Assembly: GCA_024686085.1 (NCBI GenBank)
Contig: JAIBDT010000005.1
Coordinates: 1 to 64,000, forward strand
Direction of reading: 5' to 3'
Length of the DNA stretch: 64,000 bases
Origin: Loktanella sp.
Lineage (GTDB): Bacteria > Pseudomonadota > Alphaproteobacteria > Rhodobacterales > Rhodobacteraceae
A program made the translations under genes and the position numbers. Below are positions 16,195 to 26,211 of this stretch, piece after piece. Numbering within the stretch: position 1 is the stretch's first letter; every line of letters begins with the position of its first letter. The notes beneath the pieces are model-generated. The model did not search any database. It had not been told where the DNA came from and was given only the letters and a program-made list of their open reading frames with translations.

Positions 16195-18240
16195 CTAAAT
16201 GTCCTTAACCAATCGCAAGGCATCATAGATCGCCGCATGCGTGTTCCGCGCGGAAACGGCATCTCCTATGCGGAACAGCTGGAATGTGCCCGATTTGTTG
16301 CGAACGACATTTTGAGGCCGCCCCGTGATCAAGGCGTCATGATCAACAGCACCGCCATTTGAACTGTGCGGTTTGAGGTCAAAATAAAGATCGCCCAGTG
16401 GCAAAGTCCCGTAGTTTACGATCACTTGATCATATTCTTTGAGGTCCGAATGATCACTGTAATCGGTCCCGATGGTCGCCGTCAGCTTATTGCCGTCGCG
16501 TTGCACACCCAACAAGCGGCGTGTTACGGTGAATGTGATATCCTTGTCCTGCAGTGACCGCATATACGGAACCAAGTTCATCGCCATTATGTCAGGTGCG
16601 AACGTGCGATCCGGTGTCATGATCTCAACACGTGAACCCGATAGCGCAGCAATTTCCGCAGCCTGCAGCGCAGGGTGGTCGCCGCTTTCATCGTAAATCA
16701 GGACGCTTTGTGCAGGCTTGACATCCCCTGCAATGATGTCCCAAGCGGATACGACATGCGCGGCGTCTTTGCCTGTCTCAAACAATTCCATATTTGGTAT
16801 GCCGCCGGTTGCGACAATCACGACATCGGGATTCAAGGCTGTCACGTCGTGCGCTTCGGCCCAGGTACCAAAGTGAAACACAACTTCCCGCGCCGCACAT
16901 TGGGACATACGCCAATCAATGATCGAGATCATCTCGCGCCGGCGTGGGCTTTGCGCGGTCAAACGCACTTGTCCGCCGGGCTCGGGCTGTGCCTCGAAGA
17001 CGGTGACGTTGTGGCCGCGTTCGGCGGCGACACGTGCTGCCTCTAGGCCAGCAGGACCGGTCCCGACGACCACAACTTTGCGTTTTATCTTCGCAACTGG
17101 AACCGTGTGGGGCATCGTCAGTTCGCGCCCTGTTGCCGCGTTATGAATACAAAGCGCATCACCCGCTTGATAAATCCGGTCAAGGCAATAGGTGGCGCCA
17201 ACGCAAGGCCGAATATCATCTTCGCGGCCTTCCATGATTTTTCTGACAACATGCGGATCAGCCATGTGGGCACGTGTCATACCGACCATGTCCAAGAGGC
17301 CGGCTGCGATAGCGTGCCGCGCAGTGGCGACGTCGGGGATTTTGGCCGCATGAAACGTGGGCATGCCTGTCAGTTTTTTGACTTGGCCTGCAAAGTCCAA
17401 ATGCGGCGCGTTCGCCATGCCCTGGATCGGGATCAAGTCCGTCATTGCAGGATCTGTATGAATGCGCCCCCGCACCACGTTGAGAAAGTCAAGATCACCC
17501 GTTTCAGCCAGCTTTTTGGAAATCTTGAGGCCGTCTTCAGCAGTGATACCGCCCCTCTGTGCCTCATCAGCAGTGTAGCGAAACCCGACGATGAACTGGT
17601 CCCCAACCCGTTTGCGGATCGCCCCCAGAACATCCATCGGAAAACGCATCCGGTTTTCCAACGTGTCAGCGCCGTAGGGGCCGACCAGATCGTTCGACAG
17701 GGGCGACCAAAATTGATCGAGCAAATGACCGTAAACCTGCAATTCAATCCCGTCCATCCCGCCTGCCTTCATCCGTTCTGCGGCGTCGGCGAAGTCAGAA
17801 ATAATGCGATCAATGTCCCAGTCTTCAATGAGCTTTGGAAAGGCGCGGTGGGCAGGTTCGCGGTGTTTAGATGACGACACAGACGGCAGCCAATCGCCCT
17901 TGTTCCACGTCGTTCGCCGACCAAGGTGAGTGAGCTGGATCATCACAGCACAGCCATGTTCGTGGCAGCCATCCGAGAGGTTTTGAATCCAGGGCACGAC
18001 CTCGTCCTTATACGCCAGGATGTTATTGAAAACGGGCGGGCTATCCTTGGAAACAGATGCTGATCCAGCCGTCATTGCCAGCGCGACGCCTGCTTTGGCA
18101 CGCTCTTCGTGATAGGCTCGATACCTGTCTTTTGGCATCCCGTCTTCAGGGTAGGCAGGCTCGTGGCTGGTCGTCATGATCCGGTTTTTTAATGTCAGAT
18201 GCTTGAGTTGATAGGGCTGAAGCAGCGGGTCATTTGTCAT
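16195..18240 (-). CDS. FAD/FMN iron-sulfur demethylase-like oxidoreductase (N-methylproline/dimethylglycine demethylase family)
   Basis: A 681-residue protein with an N-terminal OYE-like FMN barrel (about 1-360), an iron-sulfur cysteine set C-x5-C-x11-C (CVGATYCLDRIYQAGDALC), and a C-terminal FAD/NAD-binding part starting KVVVVGTGPAGLEAARVA. This layout is that of trimethylamine dehydrogenase relatives; the cysteine spacing and the following HNAATGRE match the StcD/HpbB/DgcA group that removes N-methyl groups from proline betaine derivatives or dimethylglycine. Substrate is inferred. A start 16 codons upstream is possible; the chosen ATG has GGTGAG upstream and gives the family-like N-terminus (DPLLQPYQLKHLTLKNRI). 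Confidence 0.82.
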   Translation of the reverse strand: MTNDPLLQPYQLKHLTLKNRIMTTSHEPAYPEDGMPKDRYRAYHEERAKAGVALAMTAGSASVSKDSPPVFNNILAYKDEVVPWIQNLSDGCHEHGCAVMIQLTHLGRRTTWNKGDWLPSVSSSKHREPAHRAFPKLIEDWDIDRIISDFADAAERMKAGGMDGIELQVYGHLLDQFWSPLSNDLVGPYGADTLENRMRFPMDVLGAIRKRVGDQFIVGFRYTADEAQRGGITAEDGLKISKKLAETGDLDFLNVVRGRIHTDPAMTDLIPIQGMANAPHLDFAGQVKKLTGMPTFHAAKIPDVATARHAIAAGLLDMVGMTRAHMADPHVVRKIMEGREDDIRPCVGATYCLDRIYQAGDALCIHNAATGRELTMPHTVPVAKIKRKVVVVGTGPAGLEAARVAAERGHNVTVFEAQPEPGGQVRLTAQSPRRREMISIIDWRMSQCAAREVVFHFGTWAEAHDVTALNPDVVIVATGGIPNMELFETGKDAAHVVSAWDIIAGDVKPAQSVLIYDESGDHPALQAAEIAALSGSRVEIMTPDRTFAPDIMAMNLVPYMRSLQDKDITFTVTRRLLGVQRDGNKLTATIGTDYSDHSDLKEYDQVIVNYGTLPLGDLYFDLKPHSSNGGAVDHDALITGRPQNVVRNKSGTFQLFRIGDAVSARNTHAAIYDALRLVKDI

Positions 18241-18387
18241 CACGCTTGTCTCACCAAAAGTTAGTTTGTGCTCGAGCTGATTGGGCAAAGCACTCCGATA
18301 GATGGATCATAATAAAACGTTGATGCATCATAGGCATATGTGTCAAGAAATCTCGGCTGCGGGTGGTGAAGGTTATCTGTTCAATCC

Positions 18388-18862
18388 GTCAGTCTGACGT
18401 CATCTGAGACGGTTGCATCTGGACATAATCGCGACTGAAAACTGGCGTTTGACCGGGATACCACGACTTTTGATGTCGCACTTGAAGGGGCGCAAACAAT
18501 ACAATACGCCAAACTTTCTGGTGTAAAGCGTTACCGCTTGGAAATATTTTCTGCCTCCGATGCGAAATACCACGCATGAAGAGAGCATTGGAAAATTAGG
18601 TGATGGTCCGACGGTCAAGGTCAATTTGGTTCAAGCCCCGACCGCTGATTCCAATAGTAATGCGAACCTGTCGTATCCGATTGAATTTCCTACAGGCCGT
18701 CTTGGCCTCGCGCCAAGTTTGCAGGTTGGCTACAGCTCTGCTGGTGACAACGGCTGAATGGGCTGGGGGTGGAACCTGAATGTGCCAGAAATCAGCGTAG
18801 ATACCCGTTGGAGTGTGCCGCGGCGGTCTGCACATGTGCTGCAAAATTCATGTCAATTTTAA
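18388..18862 (+). pseudogene. Remnant of an SpvB/Tc-toxin-type N-terminal domain protein
   Basis: One frame reads LAFDRDTTTFDVALEGAQTI up to about 18576, interrupted by TGA at 18436. A second frame from about 18560 reads GRLGLAPSLQVGYSSAGDNG, then TGA at 18755, then MGWGWNLNVPEISVDTRW and VPR before losing similarity. GxLGLAPSLxxxYSSxxGNG-x-GxGWxLxxPxI is the hallmark of the SpvB N-terminal domain found in TcB/TcaC insecticidal toxin subunits and RHS-like surface proteins. Only some 150 residues remain of proteins normally over 1,000 residues, with at least two stops and one frameshift. Confidence 0.7.
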
Positions 18863-19122
18863 GCTATCAGTGGATATCTGACTTGGGTGGTAGGCGCTGG
18901 CCGATTGATCTGACCTTTAGGAAATCAGTGGATGCATGGCATAACGTGACATATATTCGAGCGGTTCTTGAGGGTGGATTTCTTACAAAACAGGAAATAA
19001 ACCAGCGGGGCGCATGGTGTACATTCATAGCAAGAAACGGGTCAATTGACTGCTGGGGTCGTCGCCATCCCCATACTTCGTTGCTGGTCAGGTTGATAGA
19101 ACGCAAGGTAGATGGCCTATGA
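18850..19122 (+). CDS. Small open frame of unknown origin
   Basis: A 90-residue frame starting MSILSYQWISDLGGRRW with several Trp/Arg residues and codons rare in this window (AGG, ATA, AGA). No motif or homologue is recognised and no good ribosome-binding site precedes the ATG. It overlaps the tail of the SpvB-like remnant and sits in decayed DNA. It may be a real small gene of foreign origin, a fragment of a larger gene, or chance. Confidence 0.25.
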   Translation: MSILSYQWISDLGGRRWPIDLTFRKSVDAWHNVTYIRAVLEGGFLTKQEINQRGAWCTFIARNGSIDCWGRRHPHTSLLVRLIERKVDGL

Positions 19123-19820
19123 TCAATTCGGCTATTTCGCCCTGAAAAGGGCCATGCGGCGACCCAAGTTTGGCATGCAGGTTGTTTAACAATTTGGCGC
19201 TGCATTGACACGGGTAAGCACGACGGCGCGGGATCGATGCCAGGGACAGCGATATGGTCCACCTGAACCGCCAATCTGAGAGAAAGCGCGCCCGGTCCGC
19301 GCCTTTGCGTTCGCCTGCATTTGAAAGATGATGCCCATCTAATAATTCGAACCAATGGCTTCGACTGAATGTCGTCATCATTTGATGATACAGCTTTTCA
19401 GTAGGCTTTAGTAAACATCTTGACCAAGTCCGAAGGTTGCATCCGAGATATCAATACGATCGCTTTCGACAAAAGTGTCTGAAGAATGTCCCGCATATTG
19501 ATCGGTGCGGTGGGCTTTCCGCCACACCTGCAGGCAGAGTGTCTCCGAGCTGACTGTGGTGAGGGCCTTTAAGGTGTCCTCGTCAGCCCAAATGTCTGGA
19601 GCAGCTATTGGTTGGTTTTTTACAAATTCTGCAAATTTGTTGTTTTTACGAAGTTTTGCGGTATTGCGATTTTTAAGTGCTGTCGTTCCTCACTCTGTAT
19701 TTAACCAGTCACCAGTGGTGATGTGAGGAATAGCTTAATTGGTTGCCTATTTTCCAACATATAGAAATTCAACGATTTGCCTCTGCGGCAAGTCTTTTTC
19801 TGCCAATGGGGATTTTACAA
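19123..19820. other. Decayed intergenic stretch between toxin remnant and RTX gene
   Basis: About 700 bases without a convincing gene. On the minus strand a frame closed by stops runs from about 19697 to 19408 and reads like protein near its end (DTFVESDRIDISDATFGLGQ) but has no start codon. The plus strand just before the RTX gene is unusually AT-rich. I take the stretch to be gene remnants. Confidence 0.4.
19408..19697 (-). pseudogene. Start-less open frame, possible C-terminal gene fragment
   Basis: About 96 codons between stops, with no ATG or supported alternative start. The C-terminal part (SSDTFVESDRIDISDATFGL) has the Asp/Ser/Ile pattern of secreted calcium-binding repeat proteins, but this is a weak resemblance. 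It runs opposite to both neighbours. Confidence 0.2.
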
Positions 19821-22800
19821 ATGCCGAAACCTGCCAATCCACGCACCTTTACCCAGCCATCAAATCAAAATGCTATCGACCGCATTAGGGGGTGGAAAAG
19901 CGATGACGAATTGATCGGTTCGGACGGGCGCGACATTATTGCAGGCTTGAGAGGCGATGATACCTTAATTGGTAACTTTGGCTTGGATCGGCTTTTTGGT
20001 GGCCATGGCTTGGACCTGCTTTTTGGCGGCGGCGACAATGACTATCTTTACGGTGGAAATGGTGTTGATCACCTGTTTGGTGATGACGGGATTGACCGTT
20101 TGTTCGGCGGACGGGGAAGTGACTCCCTCTTTGGGGGGCTGGGCGCGATTTCCTTTATGGAGACACCAAGAACCCTAATTTTGGGGCTGGGCACGAAACT
20201 TCAAATGATTATCTCGACGGTGGTGCTGGAAACGATCACATCGTTGGAGGCTTAGGTAGCGACACACTTTACGGCGGCGACGGTGACGATGCGTTGTTCG
20301 GAGATCAGGTTGGCTGGCGCAGCCCTTGGAAATTTTTCCCGCTCAACCATACACGCGCATCCTTTGATGACACGCTGGATGGTGGTGCTGGCAATGACCG
20401 CATTTTCGGTGGCGTCGGGTCTGATCTCGCGATCTACACAATCGGCGAGAATGCTGCGTTCGCAAATACATACAACGGCGGGCGGGGTATCGATACGCTT
20501 CAAATCAACCTAACGCTTGATGAATGGCTAACGCTCAATGAAGAGACTGGTCAACTTCAGGATGATTTTGATAATTATCTTGCATTTATTGACGCAAATA
20601 CGTCTGGATTTAGGGGACAAGCCAACGGGAATGTATTTTCTTTTGAGGCAATCAATCTGGATGCGAGCCGATTTGAAAACTTCACAGTTTTTGTCGACGG
20701 GGTTGAAGTCAATCCAGCCGACGAGCCTGTTACGGCAGCGAATGACAATCTGCTGGGCGTTGATGGTGTCATCGAGGATGGGCCGACAATCACGGGATCG
20801 GTTATTGAAAACGACGATATTCCCGATTTCTTTCGTGAAGTCAGATTGATTACAGGGCTTAACCCGAACGAAGGCACATTAACTCTGAATGCAGATGGAA
20901 CCTTCGAATATGGCCCCGGAACGGACTTTCAGTCCTTGGGTCTTGGCGACAGTACAACCATTAGCTTTGTTTATGAAGCAGAAGACGCAGATGGTGACAC
21001 AGCGCAGGCAACCGTCACTATTGAAGTTACGGGTACCAATGACGCTCCTATCGCCCAAGTTACGTCTGGTTCTGGCAATGAAGACACTGTGATTGAAGGT
21101 CAGTTGACCGCGACAGATGTCGATAATCTTCAGTCGGAGTTGGTCTTTTCAGTCGAGACCCAAGCGTCGCATGGCGCCGTTACAATTGAAGATGACGGGT
21201 CATATAGCTACATCGGTGATCAAGATTATGCAGGCTTGGATAGCTTCGTCTTTGCCGTCGAAGACGGTGATGGTGGCATTGATTATGCGACGGTGTCATT
21301 AGATGTGGCCGCGGTCGCTGACGCACCTGAAATGACTGTCGAAGTTCGGGATGGGGCCACCGTTAACCAAGTCATCTTTGCTGTCACAACGACGCAAGCT
21401 GATCTCGATAGCTCGGAGTTTATCGATAGTATCCTGACGAGCGGCAATATTCCTGTCGGCGCAACACTTACGCCGAGTTCCGTAAACCCCGGTGATCAAC
21501 CTGATCAGATCGTCCAAGAGTTTATCTTGACGTTGCCCGCGAATAGAGATGCCAATTTTGATCTTACCTTCACTTCGACTTCGCAAGAAACCTCAAACGG
21601 AAGTCGCGCAGATGCATCGGTAACCGTTCCGATTTCTTATGAATATAATACCATCACATCCAGTATGCAGTTTACTGCGACAGACCAAAGCATTTGGAGT
21701 ACTGGAGATCAGTTCACATTTACCGATGATCGGTTCATCGGTTTGGATACTGGACCGTTTAACTATTCGACTGGCTCCACGCTTTTTGCATCGACCAGCG
21801 GCGACATCATGGTCGGCTTCCAGTCAAGCTTATCCTTCGAGGGCGGGCAAATCGATGCCAGCGCCAACTACGATGTGAATATTGAAACCCATTTCAATCA
21901 CACCACCGATCAATTGCAATTTGATACAGGTGCTGTGTTGACGAGTGGAGCGTTTTCGACAGAGGGCCCCACCGGCGATTATACGCTCGATTTCCTCTAT
22001 GACATCCTGTTCAACGCATCAGCTGGTGTTAATATCGATCTTGGTGGTATTACGATTCCACTTCCCATTGTCGATGACTTTGTCATTGATTTTGGGAGCA
22101 TCAATGAAAGCGTGACTCTGCCAACGATTGATTTTGCTGGTAGCATTAACTTAATCGATCTCGGTAGCGAAGATCTGGCAGGAGAGATTCCGTTCCCCGA
22201 GCCTGTTAGCTTTCTGTCTCTCGAGCTGGATTGGCCTGAAATTACGACGGCTGGGACGGCACTTCCTGATCCTGCAACCTCAACTGGCGAGAGCGAAAAC
22301 TTCCTCCAGCTAACTTTGGACCTTGATGACCTTGCTGCAACAGTGGCAGGCTTGCCCGTGAATCCATTGAACCCGCCGCGCGCTTTCGTAGGTCCAGCCT
22401 ACATCGAATTTGATCTGCTTGATGTCGATGTCTTTGGTGGAATGAACTTCATCCAAGATTTTGAGCTTGATTACGGAGAGCTTACAGGACTGCTCGTCTT
22501 CGAAGACACTTCTTCCCAACTGTTTACGATTGGTGACTCGCTTCTTATCGACAACGCGTCCCTGATTGATTTGGGCGGCAACAATGATGGTATCGTCGAT
22601 TTTGAGTTCATCATTGCGCCGACAGCGGATTTGACAAACGACACTCAGCTTGGTTTCAATATCGGCGTTGATATTAGCGTCTTTGAGGTTGAACTTGGAT
22701 ACGACGTGAGCATCAACAATCCAGTCTCGGATATTGCAGGCCCTGATAGCTTCGGATTTAGCGACAGCGTTTCGATTGGACCACTTACTGGGTTTGACGC

Positions 22801-22885
22801 GACGTTGCCGCTTGGCGATGTGACCGTGTTTGAGGATACATTCGCGTTGAACTTTGATGAATCCACCTTGGTCGCCTTCGCCTGA
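19821..22885 (+). pseudogene. RTX/cadherin-like secreted or surface protein, broken by one frameshift
   Basis: The 5' frame (to 20255) encodes glycine-rich RTX nonapeptides such as GLRGDDTLIGNFGLDRLFGG and GGNGVDHLFGDDGIDRLFGG, then runs out of frame after about 20145. A different frame takes up the same repeats without loss (DGGAGNDHIVGGLGSDTLYG, GGDGDDALFG), and continues to 22885. Inserting one base in GGGCGCGATTTC (about 20145-20150), giving GDDF, joins them into about 1,021 codons. After the RTX block come VCBS/cadherin-like modules (VTAANDNLLGVDG, VTIEVTGTNDAP, EDTVIEGQLTATD, DSFVFAVEDGDGG) and a long beta-rich C-terminus without further motifs. The ATG at 19821 has GGGGA upstream; starts at 19743 (TTG) or 19806 are alternatives. 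It is probably a calcium-binding, type I-secreted adhesin. No secretion genes are adjacent. It is either a true pseudogene or a sequencing error. Confidence 0.75.
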
Positions 22886-22944
22886 TCAAATCGCAAAGTA
22901 AAGAGTTCGCCCAATCCCATGGGTTGATGTCTTGAATTTCAACA

Positions 22945-22979
22945 GGGCCGAATTTTGCAGTGGCCGCAAAATTCGGCCC
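22945..22979. terminator. Perfect 14-bp inverted repeat between convergent genes
   Basis: GGGCCGAATTTTGC (22945-22958) and GCAAAATTCGGCCC (22966-22979) are perfectly complementary around a seven-base loop. It lies between the RTX gene and the convergent amine-oxidase unit, so it can act as a bidirectional terminator although no long U run follows on the plus strand. Confidence 0.6.
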
Positions 22980-22997
22980 TGAATTACCCCTTGCAGA

Positions 22998-23135
22998 TCA
23001 CGAGGGGGCTGAATCTCCATTCATCTTTTGCGTGCTTTCTAAATTGGTAGAAGGGCGCTTCGTCAAAGCTGCAGCCACACGTTCTGCCAAGTTTAAAATC
23101 GTAGCCTTGGTATCTGTGGCTATACTCTCGGCCAT
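22998..23135 (-). CDS. Possible small protein downstream of the amine oxidase
   Basis: A 45-codon frame starts with ATG three bases after the amine oxidase stop, with GAGG inside that stop region, an arrangement that could allow coupled translation. The product (start MAESIATDTKATILNLAERV) would be an amphipathic helix with a polar tail. I recognise no family, and conservation would have to support it. Confidence 0.3.
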   Translation of the reverse strand: MAESIATDTKATILNLAERVAAALTKRPSTNLESTQKMNGDSAPS

Positions 23136-23138
23136 TCC

Positions 23139-24185
23139 TCAAAAGTTAATGGCATTTAGAGTATTCTCTGCGGCTTCCAAAGCGCCTTCGATATAACCGC
23201 CGAAGGTTGGGGCAACTTCGGTTCCGGCAAAATGCAGCTTGTTGTTCCAAAGCTCTGTCATTTCATGGGGTAGTCCATAGGTCGGGTGGGTATAGAGCGG
23301 GGCCTTGTCCGCCTCGGTCGAGGTGTATTGGTCAAAGGCCCAGTCTTTTAGGTAAAGTCGTTTTGGCTCGGCAGCTTGTGGTCCAAAAAGCTGTGATAGT
23401 TGGGCGCGAAGATGCCTGAGAAGCAGATCTTCGTCCGCGCGACCTTGTGGCGGTACACCAATGAAACCGAACAAGGCGTATGGCCCTCCTTCAACAGGTG
23501 ACGCGTCATGGATTTCTACCATCGGGCCTTTACGGCTCATTGCGTCACCCGAAAGCCCGTCTTTCCGCCAAAATGGTGTATCGTAGACTGCAACGGCTTT
23601 TGCTTGTCCGGCCATCCACGTCGCGATACCCTTCATGGCTTGTATCGTTGAGGCAGGCAAAGCCGGCGAAAATTCAATCTGCGCCGCAACACGCGGCGGC
23701 AAAGCAAGCACGACCTGATCGGCCGTCATTTCTGCACCATTTGAAAACGTCGCTGTGCTACGCCCTTGTGCCGTTTCTATCTTGACCACAGGCGTATGAA
23801 GTCGCTTGCGATGGACGGGAATCCGATCAGAAAGCGCATTGGTCAAGGCGTCCATACCACCCGAAAGGCGCCATGATCCTTCCATTGATGAAAACCCTTG
23901 GCCGCGCTGAACACGACCTTGTTCATCCTCATAGGTCAGCACACCATCGGCAAACTGGTTAAATTTCTGTAAGTTCAAACGCTCTATCAGAGCAGCGATG
24001 CGCGGCTGTCCGGGCCAAAACCAAGCCGGACCCATATCAAAATAACCGTCGTCTTGATGGTGCGTCATAATCCGCCCACCAAAGCGCGTGCGCGCCTCAA
24101 CCAGTAGATAATTGTGCCCTTGGGCTTCTAGTCTCTCGGCAAGCGCAAGGCCCGATAGACCGCCCCCGACAATCAGCGTTTTCAT
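23139..24185 (-). CDS. Flavin-containing amine oxidase family protein
   Basis: A 348-residue protein with an N-terminal FAD-binding motif (TLIVGGGLSGLALAERL, GxGxxG), the GRI stretch ARTRFGGRI, and a C-terminal FAD-contact region ALEAAENTLNA preceded by HFAGTEVAPTFGGYIEGA, the classic amine oxidase/protoporphyrinogen oxidase ending. It is shorter than full monoamine oxidases (usually about 450). The frame extends 59 codons further upstream into the cupin gene; I chose MKTLIVGGG because the Rossmann motif starts there. It follows the cupin gene after 37 bases and is probably in one operon with it. Substrate unknown. Confidence 0.85.
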   Translation of the reverse strand: MKTLIVGGGLSGLALAERLEAQGHNYLLVEARTRFGGRIMTHHQDDGYFDMGPAWFWPGQPRIAALIERLNLQKFNQFADGVLTYEDEQGRVQRGQGFSSMEGSWRLSGGMDALTNALSDRIPVHRKRLHTPVVKIETAQGRSTATFSNGAEMTADQVVLALPPRVAAQIEFSPALPASTIQAMKGIATWMAGQAKAVAVYDTPFWRKDGLSGDAMSRKGPMVEIHDASPVEGGPYALFGFIGVPPQGRADEDLLLRHLRAQLSQLFGPQAAEPKRLYLKDWAFDQYTSTEADKAPLYTHPTYGLPHEMTELWNNKLHFAGTEVAPTFGGYIEGALEAAENTLNAINF

Positions 24186-24222
24186 GTCTCGACAGCCTTC
24201 AAATGCGGGATCCAGATCAAGC

Positions 24223-24894
24223 TCATGTGACAGCCGGTGGCTTTGCATGGCGCAGATGCCCCGTTTTAATCCAGAGCTTCGCCCCATCCGAACCTGCCTT
24301 CGTCGCAAGGCTTTGTCCATCAGGCAGTCGCAGCCAAGCACCTTTGACGAGCGTATCGCCACTTTCTATAACGGAGCCCGAGATCACCAGCATTTCAACA
24401 CCGCCCGTATCGCTGTTTTCAAGCGTCGCACCTGCGTCTAGATGGCTATAAGTTACCGTCTCATACATATCTTGGTGTAGGTCCGCGGTGGCGACACCGT
24501 TGATGGGGGCGGCAAGTTGATCCGCCATATTCTTGCGAAACTGGTTGCGATCGTCCGTGTCGAATTGCCAAAGTTTGACGAAGATCGTGCAGCCTGCCGC
24601 AGAGCGCGGTGTATGCGCGGTCGTGGGCGGATTGCGGACATAAGTGCCTTCGGGATAGTCCCCGTGTTCATCTTGGAAAACGCCCTCCAGCACGATAAAT
24701 TCCTCACCGCCTGTGTGCGTGTGTTCTGAAAACTTGCTGCTTGGCGCATAGCGAACAATTGTCGTCGCGCGTGCCACCTCGCCGCCAATACGATCCAGCA
24801 TGCGCCGGTCCACACCGGGCATTGGAGATACGGTCCAATCAAGCTGTTCAGAGTGGACGACCACACGTTTGTTGAAGTCTGCGTTCAGTTCCAT
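24223..24894 (-). CDS. ChrR-like double cupin protein
   Basis: A 223-residue protein with two cupin barrels. The first contains [30 protein letters not shown] and the metal-binding H-x-H...E pattern, and the second ends near KTGHLRHAK. The arrangement matches the cupin part of the anti-sigma factor ChrR, but the zinc-binding anti-sigma domain is absent and no ECF sigma gene is nearby. So it is probably an enzyme or a binding protein rather than a ChrR anti-sigma factor. It is the first gene of the pair with the amine oxidase. Confidence 0.8.
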   Translation of the reverse strand: MELNADFNKRVVVHSEQLDWTVSPMPGVDRRMLDRIGGEVARATTIVRYAPSSKFSEHTHTGGEEFIVLEGVFQDEHGDYPEGTYVRNPPTTAHTPRSAAGCTIFVKLWQFDTDDRNQFRKNMADQLAAPINGVATADLHQDMYETVTYSHLDAGATLENSDTGGVEMLVISGSVIESGDTLVKGAWLRLPDGQSLATKAGSDGAKLWIKTGHLRHAKPPAVT

Positions 24895-25259
24895 TTTATC
24901 GTCCTTTGACTTGGGTAGCGGGCTGTATGGCTTGTGCCACGGGTCCGCGCAATGGGATCAAAAAACCCGTCGGGCGCAAGCCATCATGCTTGATCTCCAT
25001 CACTACGACTTACCAACCTACCAACAGGTAAGCACCTTATGTAGGGCAAATTTGACTGATTTGGACCGCATAAGTGTTTTTTGGACGAACTAAGACTGTC
25101 GATCTCGGCACATATCGCAGCAGATGATCGGAATTGGCCACATGAACGTAACAAAGAATTCGTGCTAAGAAAATCCGCCCGGAAGCGGACCGTCGGGCCA
25201 GATACTGAGAAGGGTTCTCGAACAACGACAAGAACAGTCAATCGGTATACTGCTTGAAC
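24895..25259. other. Intergenic DNA before the IS remnant, no gene recognised
   Basis: About 365 bases between the cupin gene start and the left end of the insertion remnant. It must hold the promoter of the cupin-oxidase unit. One plus-strand frame (about 25075-25255) is open without a start codon and reads LDELRLSISAHIAADDRNWP; I do not recognise it. Confidence 0.5.
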
Positions 25260-25883
25260 TGCCTGCCCCCCCGAAACTTCCCTCAAATCACTGGAAGATA
25301 AGAACGCAAAACTGAAGCGCCTCCTGGCAGACACCATGTTGGATAACGTTGTCCTGAAAGATCTGCTGGGAAAGAACTGACGACGCCGAACGCGCGACGG
25401 GCTGCGGCACGCACGGCAATGCGGGATCATGATATCTCGCACCGTCGTGCAAACAGGCTTGTCCGCATCTACGGCAAGCCTGTTTACACTGCCAGTCATG
25501 ATGGAGCTAAGATCACCAGTCGTGCGATCCTGAAATGGGCCGGCAATAACGACGTTGAGTGTCATTACATTGATCCCGGCGAACCCCAGTAAAACGGCGT
25601 CATCGAGTCGTTTAACGGCAGCCTTCGTGATGAGCTATTATACGAAGAGATGTTCGACTCGTTAGACGATGCGCACCGCGAGTTGGACCTCTGGCGATAT
25701 GGCAACAACAACGTCAGACCGCATTCATCACTCGGAAACCAAACACCCGCAGAAGCGCGTTGAGCGTTTGAGCAACTTCAGGGCTCCGCGCACGCCGCGC
25801 TTGCCCAAAAACGCAACCGACGAATATGAAACCCAAACCCGCAAACTCTCGTAATGAATGAGGGAGCCTCGGGGGGCAGGTCA
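25260..25883 (+). mobile_element. Deleted IS3-family insertion sequence remnant
   Basis: Ends: left TGCCTGCCCCCCCGAAAC (25260-) and right, read inverted from 25883, TGACCTGCCCCCCGAGGC, which are near-matching terminal inverted repeats of a kind common in IS3 elements. Inside, 25291-25380 encodes the end of OrfA (LEDKNAKLKRLLADTMLDN, VVLKDLL). From about 25444 the OrfB integrase core remains in pieces: TSRAILKWAGNNDVECHYID, then TAA at 25590, then NGVIESFNGSLRDELLYEEM and VRPHSSLGNQTPAEAR, then TGA at 25761. The catalytic E of the DDE set (IESFN) is present. The element is about 620 bases instead of the usual 1.2-1.5 kb, with most of OrfA and the first half of OrfB gone, so it cannot transpose itself. 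Confidence 0.85.
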
Positions 25884-26211
25884 ACCAAGCGCTAGCTATT
25901 GGTTTAAAGATTATTTGGTCGCTTGTGTGAATTGGTCATTCGCCGTTTTAAAGAACCAAGAAATGACAGTGGTTTTTCGCTTTACAGTTGCATGTTTGAG
26001 TTTTTTGCACTTGCGCAGAGTGGACGAGTATTTCGCGGCATCTGACCATGTGACTAAGTGGAATGCGTTATTTGCATAGCCATTTCGTAAATAGTGCTAC
26101 GATTTTTAGTCTTTACATGTTACGGATCGCCAAATTGATAGCGCTAACAATGATCTGTGATCCGTTTAGATGCGATTCAGTCTGCGCTATGTCTTATTTG
26201 AGGGATGTGAA
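25884..26211. other. Intergenic DNA upstream of glgB
   Basis: About 330 bases, rather AT-rich towards glgB. No gene or recognisable site is seen. It should contain the promoter of the glycogen operon. Confidence 0.5.

Noticed and set aside
18300-18335. GATGCATC palindrome upstream of the demethylase-like gene as an operator
   Set aside because: The eight-base palindrome is too short and no regulator gene is adjacent; it could be chance.
22960-23196. A 78-codon plus-strand open frame after the RTX gene
   Set aside because: It starts within the inverted repeat and is antisense to the end of the amine oxidase; composition gives no support.
24984-25565. A 193-codon minus-strand open frame over the IS remnant
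   Set aside because: It runs antisense to recognisable transposase pieces and has no motif or ribosome-binding site.
25257-25886. Target-site duplication flanking the IS remnant
   Set aside because: The three bases on each side (AAC and ACC) do not match, so no duplication can be claimed.
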